Source: Solicola gregarius
GTDB taxonomy: Bacteria; Actinomycetota; Actinomycetes; Propionibacteriales; Nocardioidaceae
Direction of reading: 5' to 3'
Length of the DNA stretch: 64,000 nt
Assembly: GCF_025790165.1 (NCBI RefSeq)
Contig: NZ_CP094970.1
Location: 2,356,001 to 2,420,000 of the forward strand
The position numbers and the translations under genes were made by a program. The notes beneath the pieces were generated by a model that was given only the letters and a program-made list of their open reading frames with translations, was not told the origin of the DNA and did no database searches. Shown here piece after piece: positions 37,555-47,564 of the stretch (the first letter of the stretch is position 1; each line of letters starts with the position of its first letter).

Positions 37555-39178
37555 CGGTCACCTCGTCTCGATTGGCAGTCGGATCGAGGCTGAAGGGCAG
37601 CTCGACCGAGAACATCGCACCTTCCTCGTCACGCACCTCGATGGTGCCGCGCAGCCGGTGGACCGTCTGCTGTACGAGTGCAAGACCGAGGCCGTGCGCT
37701 TGCTCTCCGGAGCTCGACTTCGTCGACCAGCCCCTGGTGAACATGATCGAGGTGTCGGCCGGGGGACCGTCGCCGGAATCGACGACGTCGACGTGCAGCC
37801 GACCGTCGGCGACGTGGAGGCCGATTTCGACCCTTGCCGGCCTGTCCCGCCCAGTGGTGCGATTCTGCGTCGCGTCGAACGCGTTGTCCACCAGGTTGCC
37901 GACGATCGTGACCAGATCGCGCGCCTCGAACACGCCCTCGGGGAGCTCACCCTCGACCTCGACCTCGAACTCGATCCCGAGCTCTCCCGCCTCCGAAGCC
38001 TTGCCAAGCAACAGCGCAGCCAGGGTGGGCTCCTTGATCGACGACACCAGATCGTCGGTCAGTCGCTGGGCAAGGTGCAACCCGTCGACGGCGAAGGCCT
38101 TGGCCCGTTCCTGGTGCCCGAGCTCGATGAGTGACACCACCGTGTGCATCCGGTTCATCGCCTCATGCTGCTGACTTCGCAGCGCGTCGGTCAGACTGCG
38201 TGCGCGGTCGAGCTCACCCGTCAGGGCCTCCAACTCGGTGCGGTCGCGCAGCGTCGTGACGGTGCCGAGATGCCGACCCTGCCATTGGGTGCTGGTCTGG
38301 TTGAGCACCAGGACCCTCGAGGCGGAGACGTGGAGTTCATCCTCGCGTCGCTCACCGGATGACAACGCCGCTGCAAGGTCCTCGGGAAGGCCGAGTTCGT
38401 CAACCCTGCGGCCGATGTCGTCGGGTCCGAGTTCGAGCAGTCGGCCCGCCTCGTCGTTGATCAGGTGTACGCGCCCGTCGACGTCGACCACCATCAGCCC
38501 TTCGCGTACAGAGTGGAGGACCGCGTCGTGATGGTCATACATCGCCTGTAGCTCCGACGAACCCAGACCGTGCGTCTGGCGCCGCAGCCGGCTCGTTATC
38601 AGCCACGTCGCGACAGTCCCGGCCAGCAACACCAGCACCGCGAAGCCCACCATCAGAGGCATCCGGGTCGCGAGCACCTCGCTCACCTGACTGGTGGTGA
38701 TGCCCACGGAGACCAGCGCGACGACCTCGCCGTCCGAACGGACCGGCACCACCGCTCGTACCGACGGTCCCAGGGTGCCGGTGTAGGTCTCGATCACCGT
38801 CCCGCCGGCGGCCGCGGGCGCGATCGTGCCGATGAAGGTGTGCCCGATCCGGGTCGGGTCCGGGTGGCTGTAGCGCGTACCGGTCGGGCTCATGATCACC
38901 ACGAAGTCCGTGTCGGTGCGGACCCGGACACGTTCGGCCAGCGGTTGCAGCGTCTCGCTCGGATCTCGGTCGTCGAGTGCCTGGAGTACGGCCGGCATCT
39001 CCGCGATCGTCGAGGCCACGCTGACGCTCACTTTGGCGGCCCGGTCCTCGCTCGTGTCGGCCACCTGGAGGTACGCGCCGGCGAGACCGGCTCCCAACAG
39101 CAGCACCACGACAGCGAGCTGCAGCGCCATCAACTGGGCAGCCAGGCTCCACTGGCGGGGATGTCCTGGGTGGTTCAC
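37532..39178 (-). CDS. Sensor histidine kinase, DcuS/CitA class
   Basis: A 548-residue membrane kinase. A first transmembrane helix (QLMALQLAVVVLLLGAGLAGAY) is followed by an extracytoplasmic PAS-like sensor domain (TDFVVIMSPTGTRYSHPDPTRIGH, the CitA/DcuS ligand-binding pattern), a second helix, a cytoplasmic PAS domain (EGLMVVDVDGRVHLINDEA), the phospho-His segment RSQQHEAMNRMHTVVSLIELG, and an HATPase domain (NLVDNAFDA, HGLGLALVQQ). GTG 39178 was chosen because the longer frame crosses into the divergent gene's promoter. It senses an external carboxylate, identity unknown. Confidence 0.92.
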   Translation of the reverse strand: MNHPGHPRQWSLAAQLMALQLAVVVLLLGAGLAGAYLQVADTSEDRAAKVSVSVASTIAEMPAVLQALDDRDPSETLQPLAERVRVRTDTDFVVIMSPTGTRYSHPDPTRIGHTFIGTIAPAAAGGTVIETYTGTLGPSVRAVVPVRSDGEVVALVSVGITTSQVSEVLATRMPLMVGFAVLVLLAGTVATWLITSRLRRQTHGLGSSELQAMYDHHDAVLHSVREGLMVVDVDGRVHLINDEAGRLLELGPDDIGRRVDELGLPEDLAAALSSGERREDELHVSASRVLVLNQTSTQWQGRHLGTVTTLRDRTELEALTGELDRARSLTDALRSQQHEAMNRMHTVVSLIELGHQERAKAFAVDGLHLAQRLTDDLVSSIKEPTLAALLLGKASEAGELGIEFEVEVEGELPEGVFEARDLVTIVGNLVDNAFDATQNRTTGRDRPARVEIGLHVADGRLHVDVVDSGDGPPADTSIMFTRGWSTKSSSGEQAHGLGLALVQQTVHRLRGTIEVRDEEGAMFSVELPFSLDPTANRDEVTDATSSRG

Positions 39179-39306
39179 GATGCGCGCCTCGACTCGCTGC
39201 GTACGTAATGAACAGAAGGGTGACCCTCCACATTGTGGCCGCAACAGTGGTGTCCGTCACACCGGCGCCCCAGGGGTTCGGCCCCGTTGCAGAAGGCAGG
39301 TACACC

Positions 39307-40662
39307 TTGATCGCCCTCAACGCCACCGTCGCGATCCTCGCGGTGGTCCTCCTCATCATCGTGCTGCGCGTCGATCCAGTGATCTCGCTGGTGATCGGCT
39401 CGCTCTACCTCGGACTCGCCGCAGGGCTGGGTTTCGAGACGACTCTGACCACGATCGTGGACGGCTTCGGCGGCATCATGGCCGAGGTCGGACTGCTGAT
39501 CGGGTTCGGAGTCCTGATCGGGTCTCTCCTGTTCTCGATGGAAGCGTTGCAGCGGCTGGTACGGCTGCTGCTCGACGTACTCGGCCCCAAACGGCTCCCG
39601 TACGCACTCAGCGCCGCCCTGAGCACGATCTTTCCGTCCATCTATGTCGACGTGCAACTGGTCCTTGCGGCGCCGTTGGCCCGCTCGGCCGCGCCGCAGC
39701 TCGGTCGTCACGGACTCGGCCTGATGGGCGGCGCGCTGACTGCGGGCATACTCGTCGGCTACGTCTTCGTCGTACCCGGCCTGGGCACCGTCTCCATCGC
39801 CGGCCTGCTGGACGTACCACTCGGCACGATGCTGGTCTACGGGCTGCTGATCGGCCCGCTCACGGCGGTGCTGACGACGTTCATCTACAGCAGGCTGCTC
39901 AAGCGCGGCTTCTGGAACCCCGAGAACGACGAGGCCGCCTCCGAGTCGTTGCTCGAGGAGGAGGCGCTCGCCGCCGAGACGGCCGACAACGGGGACGACC
40001 GCAAGCTGCCCTCGTTGTTCGTCTCACTGCTCCCCGTGCTGGTGCCCCTCCTGCTGATCGCCTTCGGCGCGATCGCCGACGCCGCCGGCTTCTCCAACGA
40101 GCTGATCGCGTTCCTCGGAAACCCCGTGCTCGCCCTCTTCCTCGGGCTGGTCGGGGCGGTGATCCTCGCCCGCGTCAGTATGGGGGTTGAGCGGGTCGAA
40201 CAGGCGTTGGGCAAAGGCTTCGACACCACCGGTCAGATCCTGCTGGTCACCGGTGTCGGCGGCTCGCTTGGCGCAGTCATCGGTGCGACCGACCTCGACC
40301 AGATGCTCGGCGATCTCTTCTCGGCCGAGTCCGGTACCCCGGTGGTGGTCAGCATCCTTCTGGCGTGGCTCATTGCGGCGGTGCTCCACCTCGCCATCGG
40401 CTCGATCTCGGTGGCCGCGATCACGGCAGCCGGCATCATCGGGCCGATCGTCGGCGAGCTCGACGTTCCCGCCGCGGTCATCGGCCTCGCCATCGGCGCG
40501 GGCGCGCTCTTCGCACTGCATGTCAACAGCAACTTCTTCTGGATGTTCCAGACGCTGCTCGGAGTGTCCACGCGAGGCACCTTGAAGGCCCTGACCTTCG
40601 TGACATCGCTGGCTTCGGTGGTCGCGTTGCCGATGATCGTGGTGGTCGGCCTCGTCAGCTGA
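39307..40662 (+). CDS. GntP-family permease
   Basis: A 451-residue membrane transporter with about 12 hydrophobic helices, matching gluconate and related hydroxy-acid H+ symporters. Support is the start VAILAVVLLIIVLRVDPVISLVIGSLYLGLAAG, the re-entrant-type FPSIYVDVQLVLAAPLARS, and the family's C-terminal pattern LHVNSNFFWMFQTLLGVSTRGTLKALT. TTG 39307 gives the family length and leaves a 128-bp regulatory gap; ATG 39208 in the same frame adds 33 non-homologous residues. It is divergent from the DcuS/CitA-like system, whose ligand is therefore probably the transported sugar acid. Confidence 0.87.
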   Translation: MIALNATVAILAVVLLIIVLRVDPVISLVIGSLYLGLAAGLGFETTLTTIVDGFGGIMAEVGLLIGFGVLIGSLLFSMEALQRLVRLLLDVLGPKRLPYALSAALSTIFPSIYVDVQLVLAAPLARSAAPQLGRHGLGLMGGALTAGILVGYVFVVPGLGTVSIAGLLDVPLGTMLVYGLLIGPLTAVLTTFIYSRLLKRGFWNPENDEAASESLLEEEALAAETADNGDDRKLPSLFVSLLPVLVPLLLIAFGAIADAAGFSNELIAFLGNPVLALFLGLVGAVILARVSMGVERVEQALGKGFDTTGQILLVTGVGGSLGAVIGATDLDQMLGDLFSAESGTPVVVSILLAWLIAAVLHLAIGSISVAAITAAGIIGPIVGELDVPAAVIGLAIGAGALFALHVNSNFFWMFQTLLGVSTRGTLKALTFVTSLASVVALPMIVVVGLVS

Positions 40663-41524
40663 CCCGTACGCGGCCAGCGACCGGCGTGAGCAGGGGGCGC
40701 AGGGCTGCGGCGGTGCGTTCGGCGAACGTCTCGGACAAACCGTCGCGAGGGCACACGGAGAGCCCGATCGGCTCGGCGAGGGGGAGGTCGTCGCGCGGTA
40801 CGAGGCCGGCCGGCGTGTGCCCGAGTGTCGCCATCAGCGCGACGCCGGTACCGGCGGCGACCGCGGCCTGGACGCCGGCCAGCTGGGTGGCCTCCGCGCC
40901 GACAACGGCCGGCATGCCGTGGGCAGCGAGGGTTTCGAGGGCACGGCTACGCAGTACGCAAGGCTTGTCGAACGCGACCACCGGCACCGGTTCCTTCGCC
41001 GGTGGGCAACGCCATGACGGTGACGCGTACCACGTCAGATCGAGATCGCCGACCGGTCGCGCTCGAGGATCCGTCGCCGTCAGCTGCAGCACGAGGTCGA
41101 CGGTGCCGGCGGAGAGTGCCTCGCGAAGGCGCGGACCGCGGTCGATGCGGAACCGGAACCGGTAACCCGACGGCTCGGTCTCGAGCGCCGCGGCGAGCGG
41201 CGGGAGGAGCTGGGCGGCCGCGTGCTCGGTCGAGCCGATCGTGATCGTCTCGTCCGGGTCGACCGCGAGACTGCGCAGCGTGTCGTCGTGGAGATCGAGC
41301 AGCCGACGTGCCTGCGCGAGCAGCTGCTCGCCGGAGTCGGTGAACCGCGAGCCGCGGCCGTGTCGCTCCATCAACGGCCGGCCCACGACCCGCTCGAGCC
41401 GGCGTACGTGCTGGCTCACCGCGCCCTGGCTCAGGTGCAGCGACGTTGCGGCGCGCTGGAAGCCGCCGCAGTCGGCGACGGCCACGAGGCTGCGTAAGGG
41501 CGCGATGTCCAGCTGACGGCTCAT
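40655..41524 (-). CDS. LysR-family regulator of the 41.6-53 kb operon
   Basis: A 289-residue regulator. The N-terminal helix-turn-helix is GGFQRAATSLHLSQGAVSQHVRRLERVVGRPL; the rest is the periplasmic-binding-like co-inducer domain. ATG 41522-41524 has a GAAGGA ribosome site 9 nt upstream. It is divergent from the operon beginning at 41646, and a perfect inverted repeat lies between. Its stop codon overlaps the GntP permease stop in the palindrome TCAGCTGA. Expected to activate the operon with a pathway compound as co-inducer. Confidence 0.9.
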   Translation of the reverse strand: MSRQLDIAPLRSLVAVADCGGFQRAATSLHLSQGAVSQHVRRLERVVGRPLMERHGRGSRFTDSGEQLLAQARRLLDLHDDTLRSLAVDPDETITIGSTEHAAAQLLPPLAAALETEPSGYRFRFRIDRGPRLREALSAGTVDLVLQLTATDPRARPVGDLDLTWYASPSWRCPPAKEPVPVVAFDKPCVLRSRALETLAAHGMPAVVGAEATQLAGVQAAVAAGTGVALMATLGHTPAGLVPRDDLPLAEPIGLSVCPRDGLSETFAERTAAALRPLLTPVAGRVRVS

Positions 41525-41546
41525 ATCGATCGATCCTTCGATCACG

Positions 41547-41572
41547 GTTCGTGATGGTCCGACATCACGAAC
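41547..41572. promoter_or_regulatory. LysR operator, perfect 10-bp inverted repeat
   Basis: GTTCGTGATG (41547-41556) and its exact complement CATCACGAAC (41563-41572) have a 6-nt spacer. It lies 23 bp upstream of the LysR start and 74 bp before the first operon gene, the usual place of a LysR recognition site. It contains the T-N11-A pattern. Confidence 0.8.
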
Positions 41573-41645
41573 GGGAGTTGGATTCTCGAGTTTAAGTCAT
41601 CTAAGTTGATAGACAAAGAACGCAAGCCACGTGTTGGAGCGACCG

Positions 41646-43004
41646 ATGACCTCGAAGCGACAGATGCACCTCGGCGCCGTGCCGTACGGCACCGGCGGAC
41701 CGGGAAGCCACACGCTGTGGCTCGACCCGGAGATCCCGGGCGACGCAAGCGTCGACATCGCCTGGTACGTCGAGATGGCACGGCTCGCCGAGCGCGGCAG
41801 GTTCGACCTGGTCTTCATCGTCGACAGCCAGTTCATCACCCCGAACTCGCCGCCGCACTATCTCAACCGGCTCGAACCGCTCACCCTGTTGAGCGCACTT
41901 GCGACCCAGACCGAACACATCGGTCTCGTGGGTACGGCGACGACGAGCTTCAACAGCCCGTTCAATCTGGCACGCCGCCTCGGCTCGCTCGATCTGATCA
42001 GCGGTGGGCGCGCGGGCTGGAACGTCGTCACGACCGGCGACGCCGGTACGGCCGGGAACTACGGGCTCGACGACCACTACGACTACGAAACCCGGTACGG
42101 CCGGGCGAGCGAGTTCATCGAGCTGGCACAAGCGCTCTGGGACTCCTACGAGGACGACGCCTTCGTACGCGACCGCACCTCCGGCGCCTTCCTGGACCGC
42201 GGCAAGCAGCACCGGCTCGACCACGACGGGAAGTACTTCAAGGTACGCGGCCCGCTCAACCTCGTCCGCTCCGCACAGGGCCACCCGGTGATCTTCCAGG
42301 CGGGCGATTCCGAGCAGGGCCGAGATCTTGGGGCGAGTCTCGGCGAGGGCATCTTCACCCACGCGGCAGACATCGGCGCCGGCCAAGCCTTCTGCGACGA
42401 CCTCAAGACTCGTGCCCGGGCGAAGTTCGGACGTCGCCCCGACCAGCTGGTGATCATGCCCGGCATCAAGGTCGTTGTCGGCGACACCGACCAGGAAGCG
42501 CGCGAGATCGAGGCGTACAACAACGACCGCGACCATACCTTCGATGCGGCGCTCGGCGAGTTCGGCCGCCCGTTCGGCTGGCACGACTTCCGACAGTACG
42601 ACCTCGATGCCCCGTTCCCGGCAGACGTTCTCGCGTACGGCGAGCGCTCGTTCTACACGCGGGCGCGGGCGATCACCCAGCAGGCGGTGGAGAACCGCTG
42701 GACCCTCCGCGAGACCGTCGAGTCGACCCGACAGTTCCACCGGGGTGAGTTCGTCGGCTCGGCGCAGACAGTTGCGGCGAAGCTCATCGAGTGGTGGGAG
42801 GCGCGGGCCTGCGACGGTTTCAACATCGGCATCGACCATCCGTCGAACTTCCGCCGGGTGGTCGACGAGGTCGTTCCGATCCTGCAGGAGCGCGGTGCGT
42901 TCCGCGCCGACTACGACTCCACCACGCTGCGCGGACACCTCGGGCTTCCGATCCCGGCCAACCGCCACACCGAGCGTCGCGAGGCGGTCGACGAGGCCGT
43001 CTGA
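41646..43004 (+). CDS. NtaA/SnaA/DszA-type flavin monooxygenase
   Basis: A 452-residue class C flavin-dependent monooxygenase using FMNH2 supplied by a separate reductase. The long luciferase-like barrel has the family features [79 protein letters not shown] and [20 protein letters not shown]. Known relatives cleave C-N bonds (nitrilotriacetate) or C-S bonds (dibenzothiophene sulfone DszA, N-acetyl-S-succinocysteine YxeK). ATG 41646 has GGAG 6 nt upstream. It is the first gene of the operon; the flavin reductase is the last. Confidence 0.92.
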   Translation: MTSKRQMHLGAVPYGTGGPGSHTLWLDPEIPGDASVDIAWYVEMARLAERGRFDLVFIVDSQFITPNSPPHYLNRLEPLTLLSALATQTEHIGLVGTATTSFNSPFNLARRLGSLDLISGGRAGWNVVTTGDAGTAGNYGLDDHYDYETRYGRASEFIELAQALWDSYEDDAFVRDRTSGAFLDRGKQHRLDHDGKYFKVRGPLNLVRSAQGHPVIFQAGDSEQGRDLGASLGEGIFTHAADIGAGQAFCDDLKTRARAKFGRRPDQLVIMPGIKVVVGDTDQEAREIEAYNNDRDHTFDAALGEFGRPFGWHDFRQYDLDAPFPADVLAYGERSFYTRARAITQQAVENRWTLRETVESTRQFHRGEFVGSAQTVAAKLIEWWEARACDGFNIGIDHPSNFRRVVDEVVPILQERGAFRADYDSTTLRGHLGLPIPANRHTERREAVDEAV

Positions 43005-43062
43005 GCCCTGCGCGCGAACCCGACACACCGTCCCGACAGAACCGACGAAAGGCAGACGCGCC

Positions 43063-44613
43063 ATGGCGACGCCCGCGCGCTCCACCCGATCACCCGCGAA
43101 CCTCAGCCGCCGCGGATTCCTGGGCCTCAGCCTCGGGGCCGGCATGCTCCTCGCCCTCGAGGCGTGCGGCGGGACGTCGACCGGCGTCGGTACGAGCGGG
43201 GGCACGATCAAGTGGGCCTGGCAGCTGCCCACCACGTGGGACCCGGTCACCTCGTCGGCGGGCTCGGACGTACAGATGCTGGCTCTCGTGTACGACCCGA
43301 TCACGGCGCTCGATCGGCAGGGCAACGCCGTACCGTGGCTTGCCGAGTCGTGGGCGTACGACAAGTCGGGCACGAAGGTGACATTCACGTTGCGGCCCGG
43401 ACTGAAGTTCAGCGACGGCAGCCCGCTCGACGCTGCCGCCGTCGTCAAGTCGATCGAGCGCGGTCGTACCCAGGACGGTTCGCTGATCGCTCCGCAGATG
43501 ACGACGATCAAGCGGGTCTCCGCCTCGGGAGCGCGCGATGTCGTCGTCGAGCTGAGCGAGATCGACTATCAGTATCCGCTGCTGTTCGCCGGTAAGACCG
43601 GGATGGTCGTCAACCCCGCCGCCTTCCAGGACGATGTCGACTCATTGGCGACGCAACCCGCGGGGTCGGGGCCGTTCGCCGTGACCGCGTACACCCAGAA
43701 CGACCACGCGACGATGAAGAAGAACACCAACTTCTTCGCGGCCGACGAGATCAAGGTGTCGGCGTTCGAGCTCTACCCGCAGGCCGACCCGGCGACCGTC
43801 GTGGCGTCGGTGCAGTCCGGCCAGTACAACGTGGCCCGCCTTGCGGGCGCGCAGGTGCAGCAGGCCGAGGACGCAGGCCTCGACGTACAGGTCATCGAAT
43901 CGATGTACGTCAACTGCCTCGACGTACACGCCGGCATGGAGCCGTTCAAGGACCCCGCCGTCGTCGAGGCGCTCAAGTACGCGATCGACCGCGAGAAGAT
44001 CAAGAAGGTCGCCAACTTCGGTGTCGGGGACGTCAACTATCAGCCGTTCCCGCCCGGGTACGTCGGCTACAATCCCGACCTCGCCGACCTCTACGCCTAC
44101 GACCCGGAGAAGGCGCGAACGCTGCTCAGCGATGCTGGCGTCACCTTGCCCGTGCCCGCGGTGCTCACCAACTCCGGCCTGGCCGACGCGGCGGTCGAGC
44201 AGATCCAGTCACAGCTCAACGAGGTCGGATTCGACGCGACCATCGAGACCATTCCGTCGACGCAGCACACCCAGCTCGTCTACATCGAGCACTCCAGAGC
44301 GCTCACGTACGACGGGTTCGCCGGACGCGAGTCGCCGGTGCAGGCGTTCCAGGTGCTGTTCGGCGCCGAGGGGCTGATGAATCCCGATCGCGCGAGCAAC
44401 CCGAAGCTGGTGGCACAGCTGAAGAAGGTAAAGGAGACCCCGACCGACGCGGACGAGTACCCCGCGCTTCTTCAGGAGGCGACCAAGATCGCGGTGACGA
44501 CCTTCCCGAACACGTTCTTGTACCTCGCTCCCGCGATCGTGGCCCGCAACAACGTCTCGGATCTCCCCGGCCTGCCGAGCCTGATGCGATTCGAGGGAGT
44601 GAGCGCTTCGTGA
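43063..44613 (+). CDS. ABC importer solute-binding lipoprotein (family 5)
   Basis: A 516-residue peptide/nickel-type binding protein. The N-terminus has a twin-arginine motif ([21 protein letters not shown]) ending in a lipobox with C35, so it is probably exported by Tat and anchored as a lipoprotein. The mature part matches SBP_bac_5: [46 protein letters not shown], and the [12 protein letters not shown] segment. Oligopeptide-type systems also carry glutathione, opines and other small organics. ATG 43063 is preceded by GAAAGG. It follows the monooxygenase by 58 bp and leads the four-component importer. Confidence 0.92.
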   Translation: MATPARSTRSPANLSRRGFLGLSLGAGMLLALEACGGTSTGVGTSGGTIKWAWQLPTTWDPVTSSAGSDVQMLALVYDPITALDRQGNAVPWLAESWAYDKSGTKVTFTLRPGLKFSDGSPLDAAAVVKSIERGRTQDGSLIAPQMTTIKRVSASGARDVVVELSEIDYQYPLLFAGKTGMVVNPAAFQDDVDSLATQPAGSGPFAVTAYTQNDHATMKKNTNFFAADEIKVSAFELYPQADPATVVASVQSGQYNVARLAGAQVQQAEDAGLDVQVIESMYVNCLDVHAGMEPFKDPAVVEALKYAIDREKIKKVANFGVGDVNYQPFPPGYVGYNPDLADLYAYDPEKARTLLSDAGVTLPVPAVLTNSGLADAAVEQIQSQLNEVGFDATIETIPSTQHTQLVYIEHSRALTYDGFAGRESPVQAFQVLFGAEGLMNPDRASNPKLVAQLKKVKETPTDADEYPALLQEATKIAVTTFPNTFLYLAPAIVARNNVSDLPGLPSLMRFEGVSAS

Positions 44614-45665
44614 GCGTCGCGTCCACGACCGCCGGCTCACGTGTGCCGCAGTCGTACGTCCGCCGGGCGGGTGCGCGGTTCAACCAGGCAATTCCCTTGC
44701 TGAGGTCGGCGGCCGGTGTGCTCGTGATCACCGCCACCGTTCTCTTCCTGGCCTCGGTCATCACGTTCGCGCTCGGCGCGCTGAGCGACAGTAACCCGGC
44801 GGCCGCCGCGCTCGGCGAGACCGCGACACCGGAGGACATCGAACGGCTCAACCACGAGTTCGGGCTGGACCGGCCGCTGGTCGTGCAGTACTTCGACTGG
44901 GTAGGCGACGCCCTCCGTGGCGACCTGGGCCGATCGTGGTTCACGACGATCCCGGTGACCGACAGCATCAAGACCGCACTCCCGGTCGACCTGTCGATCG
45001 CCGCGCTGGCGCTCGCACTGGCCATCCTGATCGGCGGCGGAGCCGGCATCGGTGCCGCGCTGAGCAACGGCGGGGCCTTCGACCGGGCTGTCACGCTCGT
45101 CTGCTCCGTGCTCGGTACGCTCCCGCCGTTCATCATCGGCATAGGGCTGATCGTGATCTTCGCGGTCAAGCTGCAGGCTCTTCCCGCGGGTGGGTACGTG
45201 CCGATAAACGTCGATCCACTGCAGTGGTTGCGTTTCGCCATCCTGCCCGCGCTCGCCCTCAGCCTCGACGTCGCCGCGTCGATCGCACGTCAGCTTCGTA
45301 CGTCCCTGATCGGTCAGCTGCATGAGAACTATGCGGTTGGTGCGCAGATGCGGGGCTTCGGCCGTCGGCGCGTGCTGTTCGGGCACGTACTGCGCAACGC
45401 CGCCGGGCCGACCCTCGCGGTGATCGGACTCGCGATCCCGCTGATCATCGGGGGCGCCGTGATGACCGAGAAGCTGTTCGGACTACCTGGAGTCGCCCAG
45501 CTCGCGTTGCAGGCGGCCGAGAAGGGCGACGTGCCGGTCGTGTTGGGGACGCTGATGGTGACCGCGGTCATCGTGGTGGCGGCGAGCCTCGTGATCAACG
45601 TGCTGCAGCTGGTGCTCAACCCGGTCGCCCGGCGCGGCGAGCGTACGACGGGAGCTGGCCGATGA
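44610..45665 (+). CDS. ABC importer permease (DppB-like)
   Basis: A 351-residue permease with six hydrophobic helices. It has the DppB pattern EDIERLNHEFGLDRPLVVQYFDWVGDALRGDLGRSW and the EAA loop (YAVGAQMRGFGRRRVLFGHVLRNA). The GTG start overlaps the binding-protein stop (GTGA). The N-terminal region before the first helix is longer than usual. Works with the next gene as the membrane channel. Confidence 0.92.
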   Translation: MSVASTTAGSRVPQSYVRRAGARFNQAIPLLRSAAGVLVITATVLFLASVITFALGALSDSNPAAAALGETATPEDIERLNHEFGLDRPLVVQYFDWVGDALRGDLGRSWFTTIPVTDSIKTALPVDLSIAALALALAILIGGGAGIGAALSNGGAFDRAVTLVCSVLGTLPPFIIGIGLIVIFAVKLQALPAGGYVPINVDPLQWLRFAILPALALSLDVAASIARQLRTSLIGQLHENYAVGAQMRGFGRRRVLFGHVLRNAAGPTLAVIGLAIPLIIGGAVMTEKLFGLPGVAQLALQAAEKGDVPVVLGTLMVTAVIVVAASLVINVLQLVLNPVARRGERTTGAGR

Positions 45666-46555
45666 CCACGCTGCGAGCGCTGTGGCGGATACCGAGCGCA
45701 CGAGTCGCGCTGCTGGTCCTGGTGGCGGTGGGATTCCTGACGATCTTCGGCGAAGCTCTGGCGCCGCACGACCCGCTCCACCAGTACACCGACGACGTCC
45801 TACAGGGACCGAGCGCCGAACACCTTCTCGGCACCGACTACGTCGGCCGCGACGTGCTGAGCCGGGTGATGGCCGGCGCTCGCCTGTCGGTCGTCGGTGC
45901 GGTCGAGGCGGTGCTCATCGGCGCGGTCCTCGGCGTACCCTCCGGGCTCGCCTCGGCGTGGCTCGGACCACGACTCGAGTGGATCACGCTCCGCGTCAGC
46001 GACACCTTGGTGATCCTGCCGTTCACGGTCTTCGCGATCGCGGTGGCGGGCACGCTGGGCAATGGGCTCCAGCAGGCCATGATCGCGATCGGGGTGCTGA
46101 TCAGCCCGATCTTCTTCCGGGTCACCAGGTCGGTGGCGATCGGGCTGCGAAAGGAGCAGTACGTCGAGGCCGCCGAGCTGATGGGCGCGACCGAGTGGTG
46201 GACGCTGCGAAAGCACATCTGGGCCAAGGTGCTACCGAACGTGGCGGTCGCGTTGGCGCAGGCGACCGGGGCGGCTCTGCTCGTCGTCGCATCCCTGTCC
46301 TTCCTCGGTCTCGGCGTCACGCCGCCGGCACCCACCTGGGGCGGCATGCTCGCCTCCGATCTCGGCTTCCTCGCTCAGCAACCGTGGGCGCCGGTCTTCC
46401 CGGCGATCCCGATGATGGCCACCGTCGGCTCCCTCAACCTGCTCGCCGACGTCATCCGCGACGTCGCCGGAGCGTCGACGCTCCGGCGACGCCGGTCGCG
46501 CCAGACACCCGTGTCGATCCAACCGAAGGAGCAGAACGATGTCGTCAAGGCGTGA
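45662..46555 (+). CDS. ABC importer permease (DppC-like)
   Basis: A 297-residue permease of the DppC/OppC family. Support is HDPLHQYTDDVLQGPSAEHLLGTDYVGRDVLSRVMAGARLS, the EAA loop (YVEAAELMGATEWWTLRKHIWAKVLPNV) and GVTPPAPTWGGMLASDL. The start overlaps the previous stop by ATGA and the end overlaps the first ATPase by 17 bp. Confidence 0.92.
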   Translation: MTTLRALWRIPSARVALLVLVAVGFLTIFGEALAPHDPLHQYTDDVLQGPSAEHLLGTDYVGRDVLSRVMAGARLSVVGAVEAVLIGAVLGVPSGLASAWLGPRLEWITLRVSDTLVILPFTVFAIAVAGTLGNGLQQAMIAIGVLISPIFFRVTRSVAIGLRKEQYVEAAELMGATEWWTLRKHIWAKVLPNVAVALAQATGAALLVVASLSFLGLGVTPPAPTWGGMLASDLGFLAQQPWAPVFPAIPMMATVGSLNLLADVIRDVAGASTLRRRRSRQTPVSIQPKEQNDVVKA

Positions 46556-47564
46556 GCGCACCCTCGAGGTCGAAGGCCTGCAGGTTTCGGTCGGCGACCA
46601 CCTGGTGGCGGTTCAGGATGTCTCGTTCGCGGTCGCACGCGGTGAGGCTGTCGGACTGGTCGGGGAGTCGGGCAGCGGCAAGACACTCACCTGTCGGGCG
46701 GTACTCGGCCTACTACCCGAGTCCGGCGAGGTCGACAGCGGCCGGATCGTTCTCGGCGACGGCAGGGACGCGCTCGAGCTGACGGGAGCTCGGCGCGCGA
46801 CCTGGGACCGCGTGCGGGGCGTACGCCTGGGCGCTGTGTTCCAGGACCCGGCGTCGTACCTCAACCCGTCGCTGACCGTCGGGCACCAGCTCACCGAGCA
46901 GCTGCGGGTGAAGCGCGGGTCGTCCCGCGGGGAGTCCCGGCAGCGTGCGATCGAGCTGTTCGCCGAGGTCGGCCTGCACGACCCGGCCGGTGTCTTCCAC
47001 CGCTATCCGCACCAGCTGTCGGGAGGAATGCTGCAGCGGGTCTTGATCGCCATCGCGATCTCCTGCGAGCCCGAGCTGCTCATCGCCGACGAGGCCACCA
47101 CCGCCCTCGACGTGGTCATCCAGGCCGAGATCCTCCGGCTGCTGCAGCGATTGCGCGAATCGCACGGACTCTCGCTGTTGCTGGTGAGCCACGACCTCGC
47201 CGTCGTCGCAGAGACCTGCGAACGCATCCTCGTCATGTACGGCGGGCAGATCGTCGAGGAAGGGCCCGTCGACGAAGTGCTCGGCAATCCCCAACACCCT
47301 TACACACAAGCGTTGATGGGCGTCGCGACGATCGGTGACTGGAGACGCCGCAGGCTCGAGGTGATCTCGGGCCAACCGCCTGCCGCCGGCGAGCGGATGC
47401 CCGGCTGCCGGTTCGCTCCGCGCTGTGCGTACGCCTCGGCGGAGTGTCTGGCCGGTCCGGTCCCGCTGACCGAGGTCGACGAGGTCCGCTCAGTGCGGTG
47501 CGTGCTGCACGCGAGCATCGCCGAACGCCGCGCCGTCGGGACCGGCCGGGAGGTGTCGGCATGA
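46539..47564 (+). CDS. ABC importer ATPase (DppD-like)
   Basis: A 341-residue ATPase. It has Walker A GESGSGKT (42-49), signature LSGGMLQR, Walker B LLIADEATTALD, and the OppD/F C-terminal domain with the cysteine pattern CRFAPRCAYASAEC and a later Cys that holds an iron-sulfur cluster in relatives. It overlaps the genes on both sides, so stoichiometric synthesis is likely. Confidence 0.92.
   Translation: MSSRRERTLEVEGLQVSVGDHLVAVQDVSFAVARGEAVGLVGESGSGKTLTCRAVLGLLPESGEVDSGRIVLGDGRDALELTGARRATWDRVRGVRLGAVFQDPASYLNPSLTVGHQLTEQLRVKRGSSRGESRQRAIELFAEVGLHDPAGVFHRYPHQLSGGMLQRVLIAIAISCEPELLIADEATTALDVVIQAEILRLLQRLRESHGLSLLLVSHDLAVVAETCERILVMYGGQIVEEGPVDEVLGNPQHPYTQALMGVATIGDWRRRRLEVISGQPPAAGERMPGCRFAPRCAYASAECLAGPVPLTEVDEVRSVRCVLHASIAERRAVGTGREVSA

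Noticed and set aside
39208-39306. ATG 39208 as start of the GntP permease
   Set aside because: It adds 33 residues without family similarity and leaves only 29 bp to the divergent kinase start; TTG 39307 gives the family length, though this is not certain.
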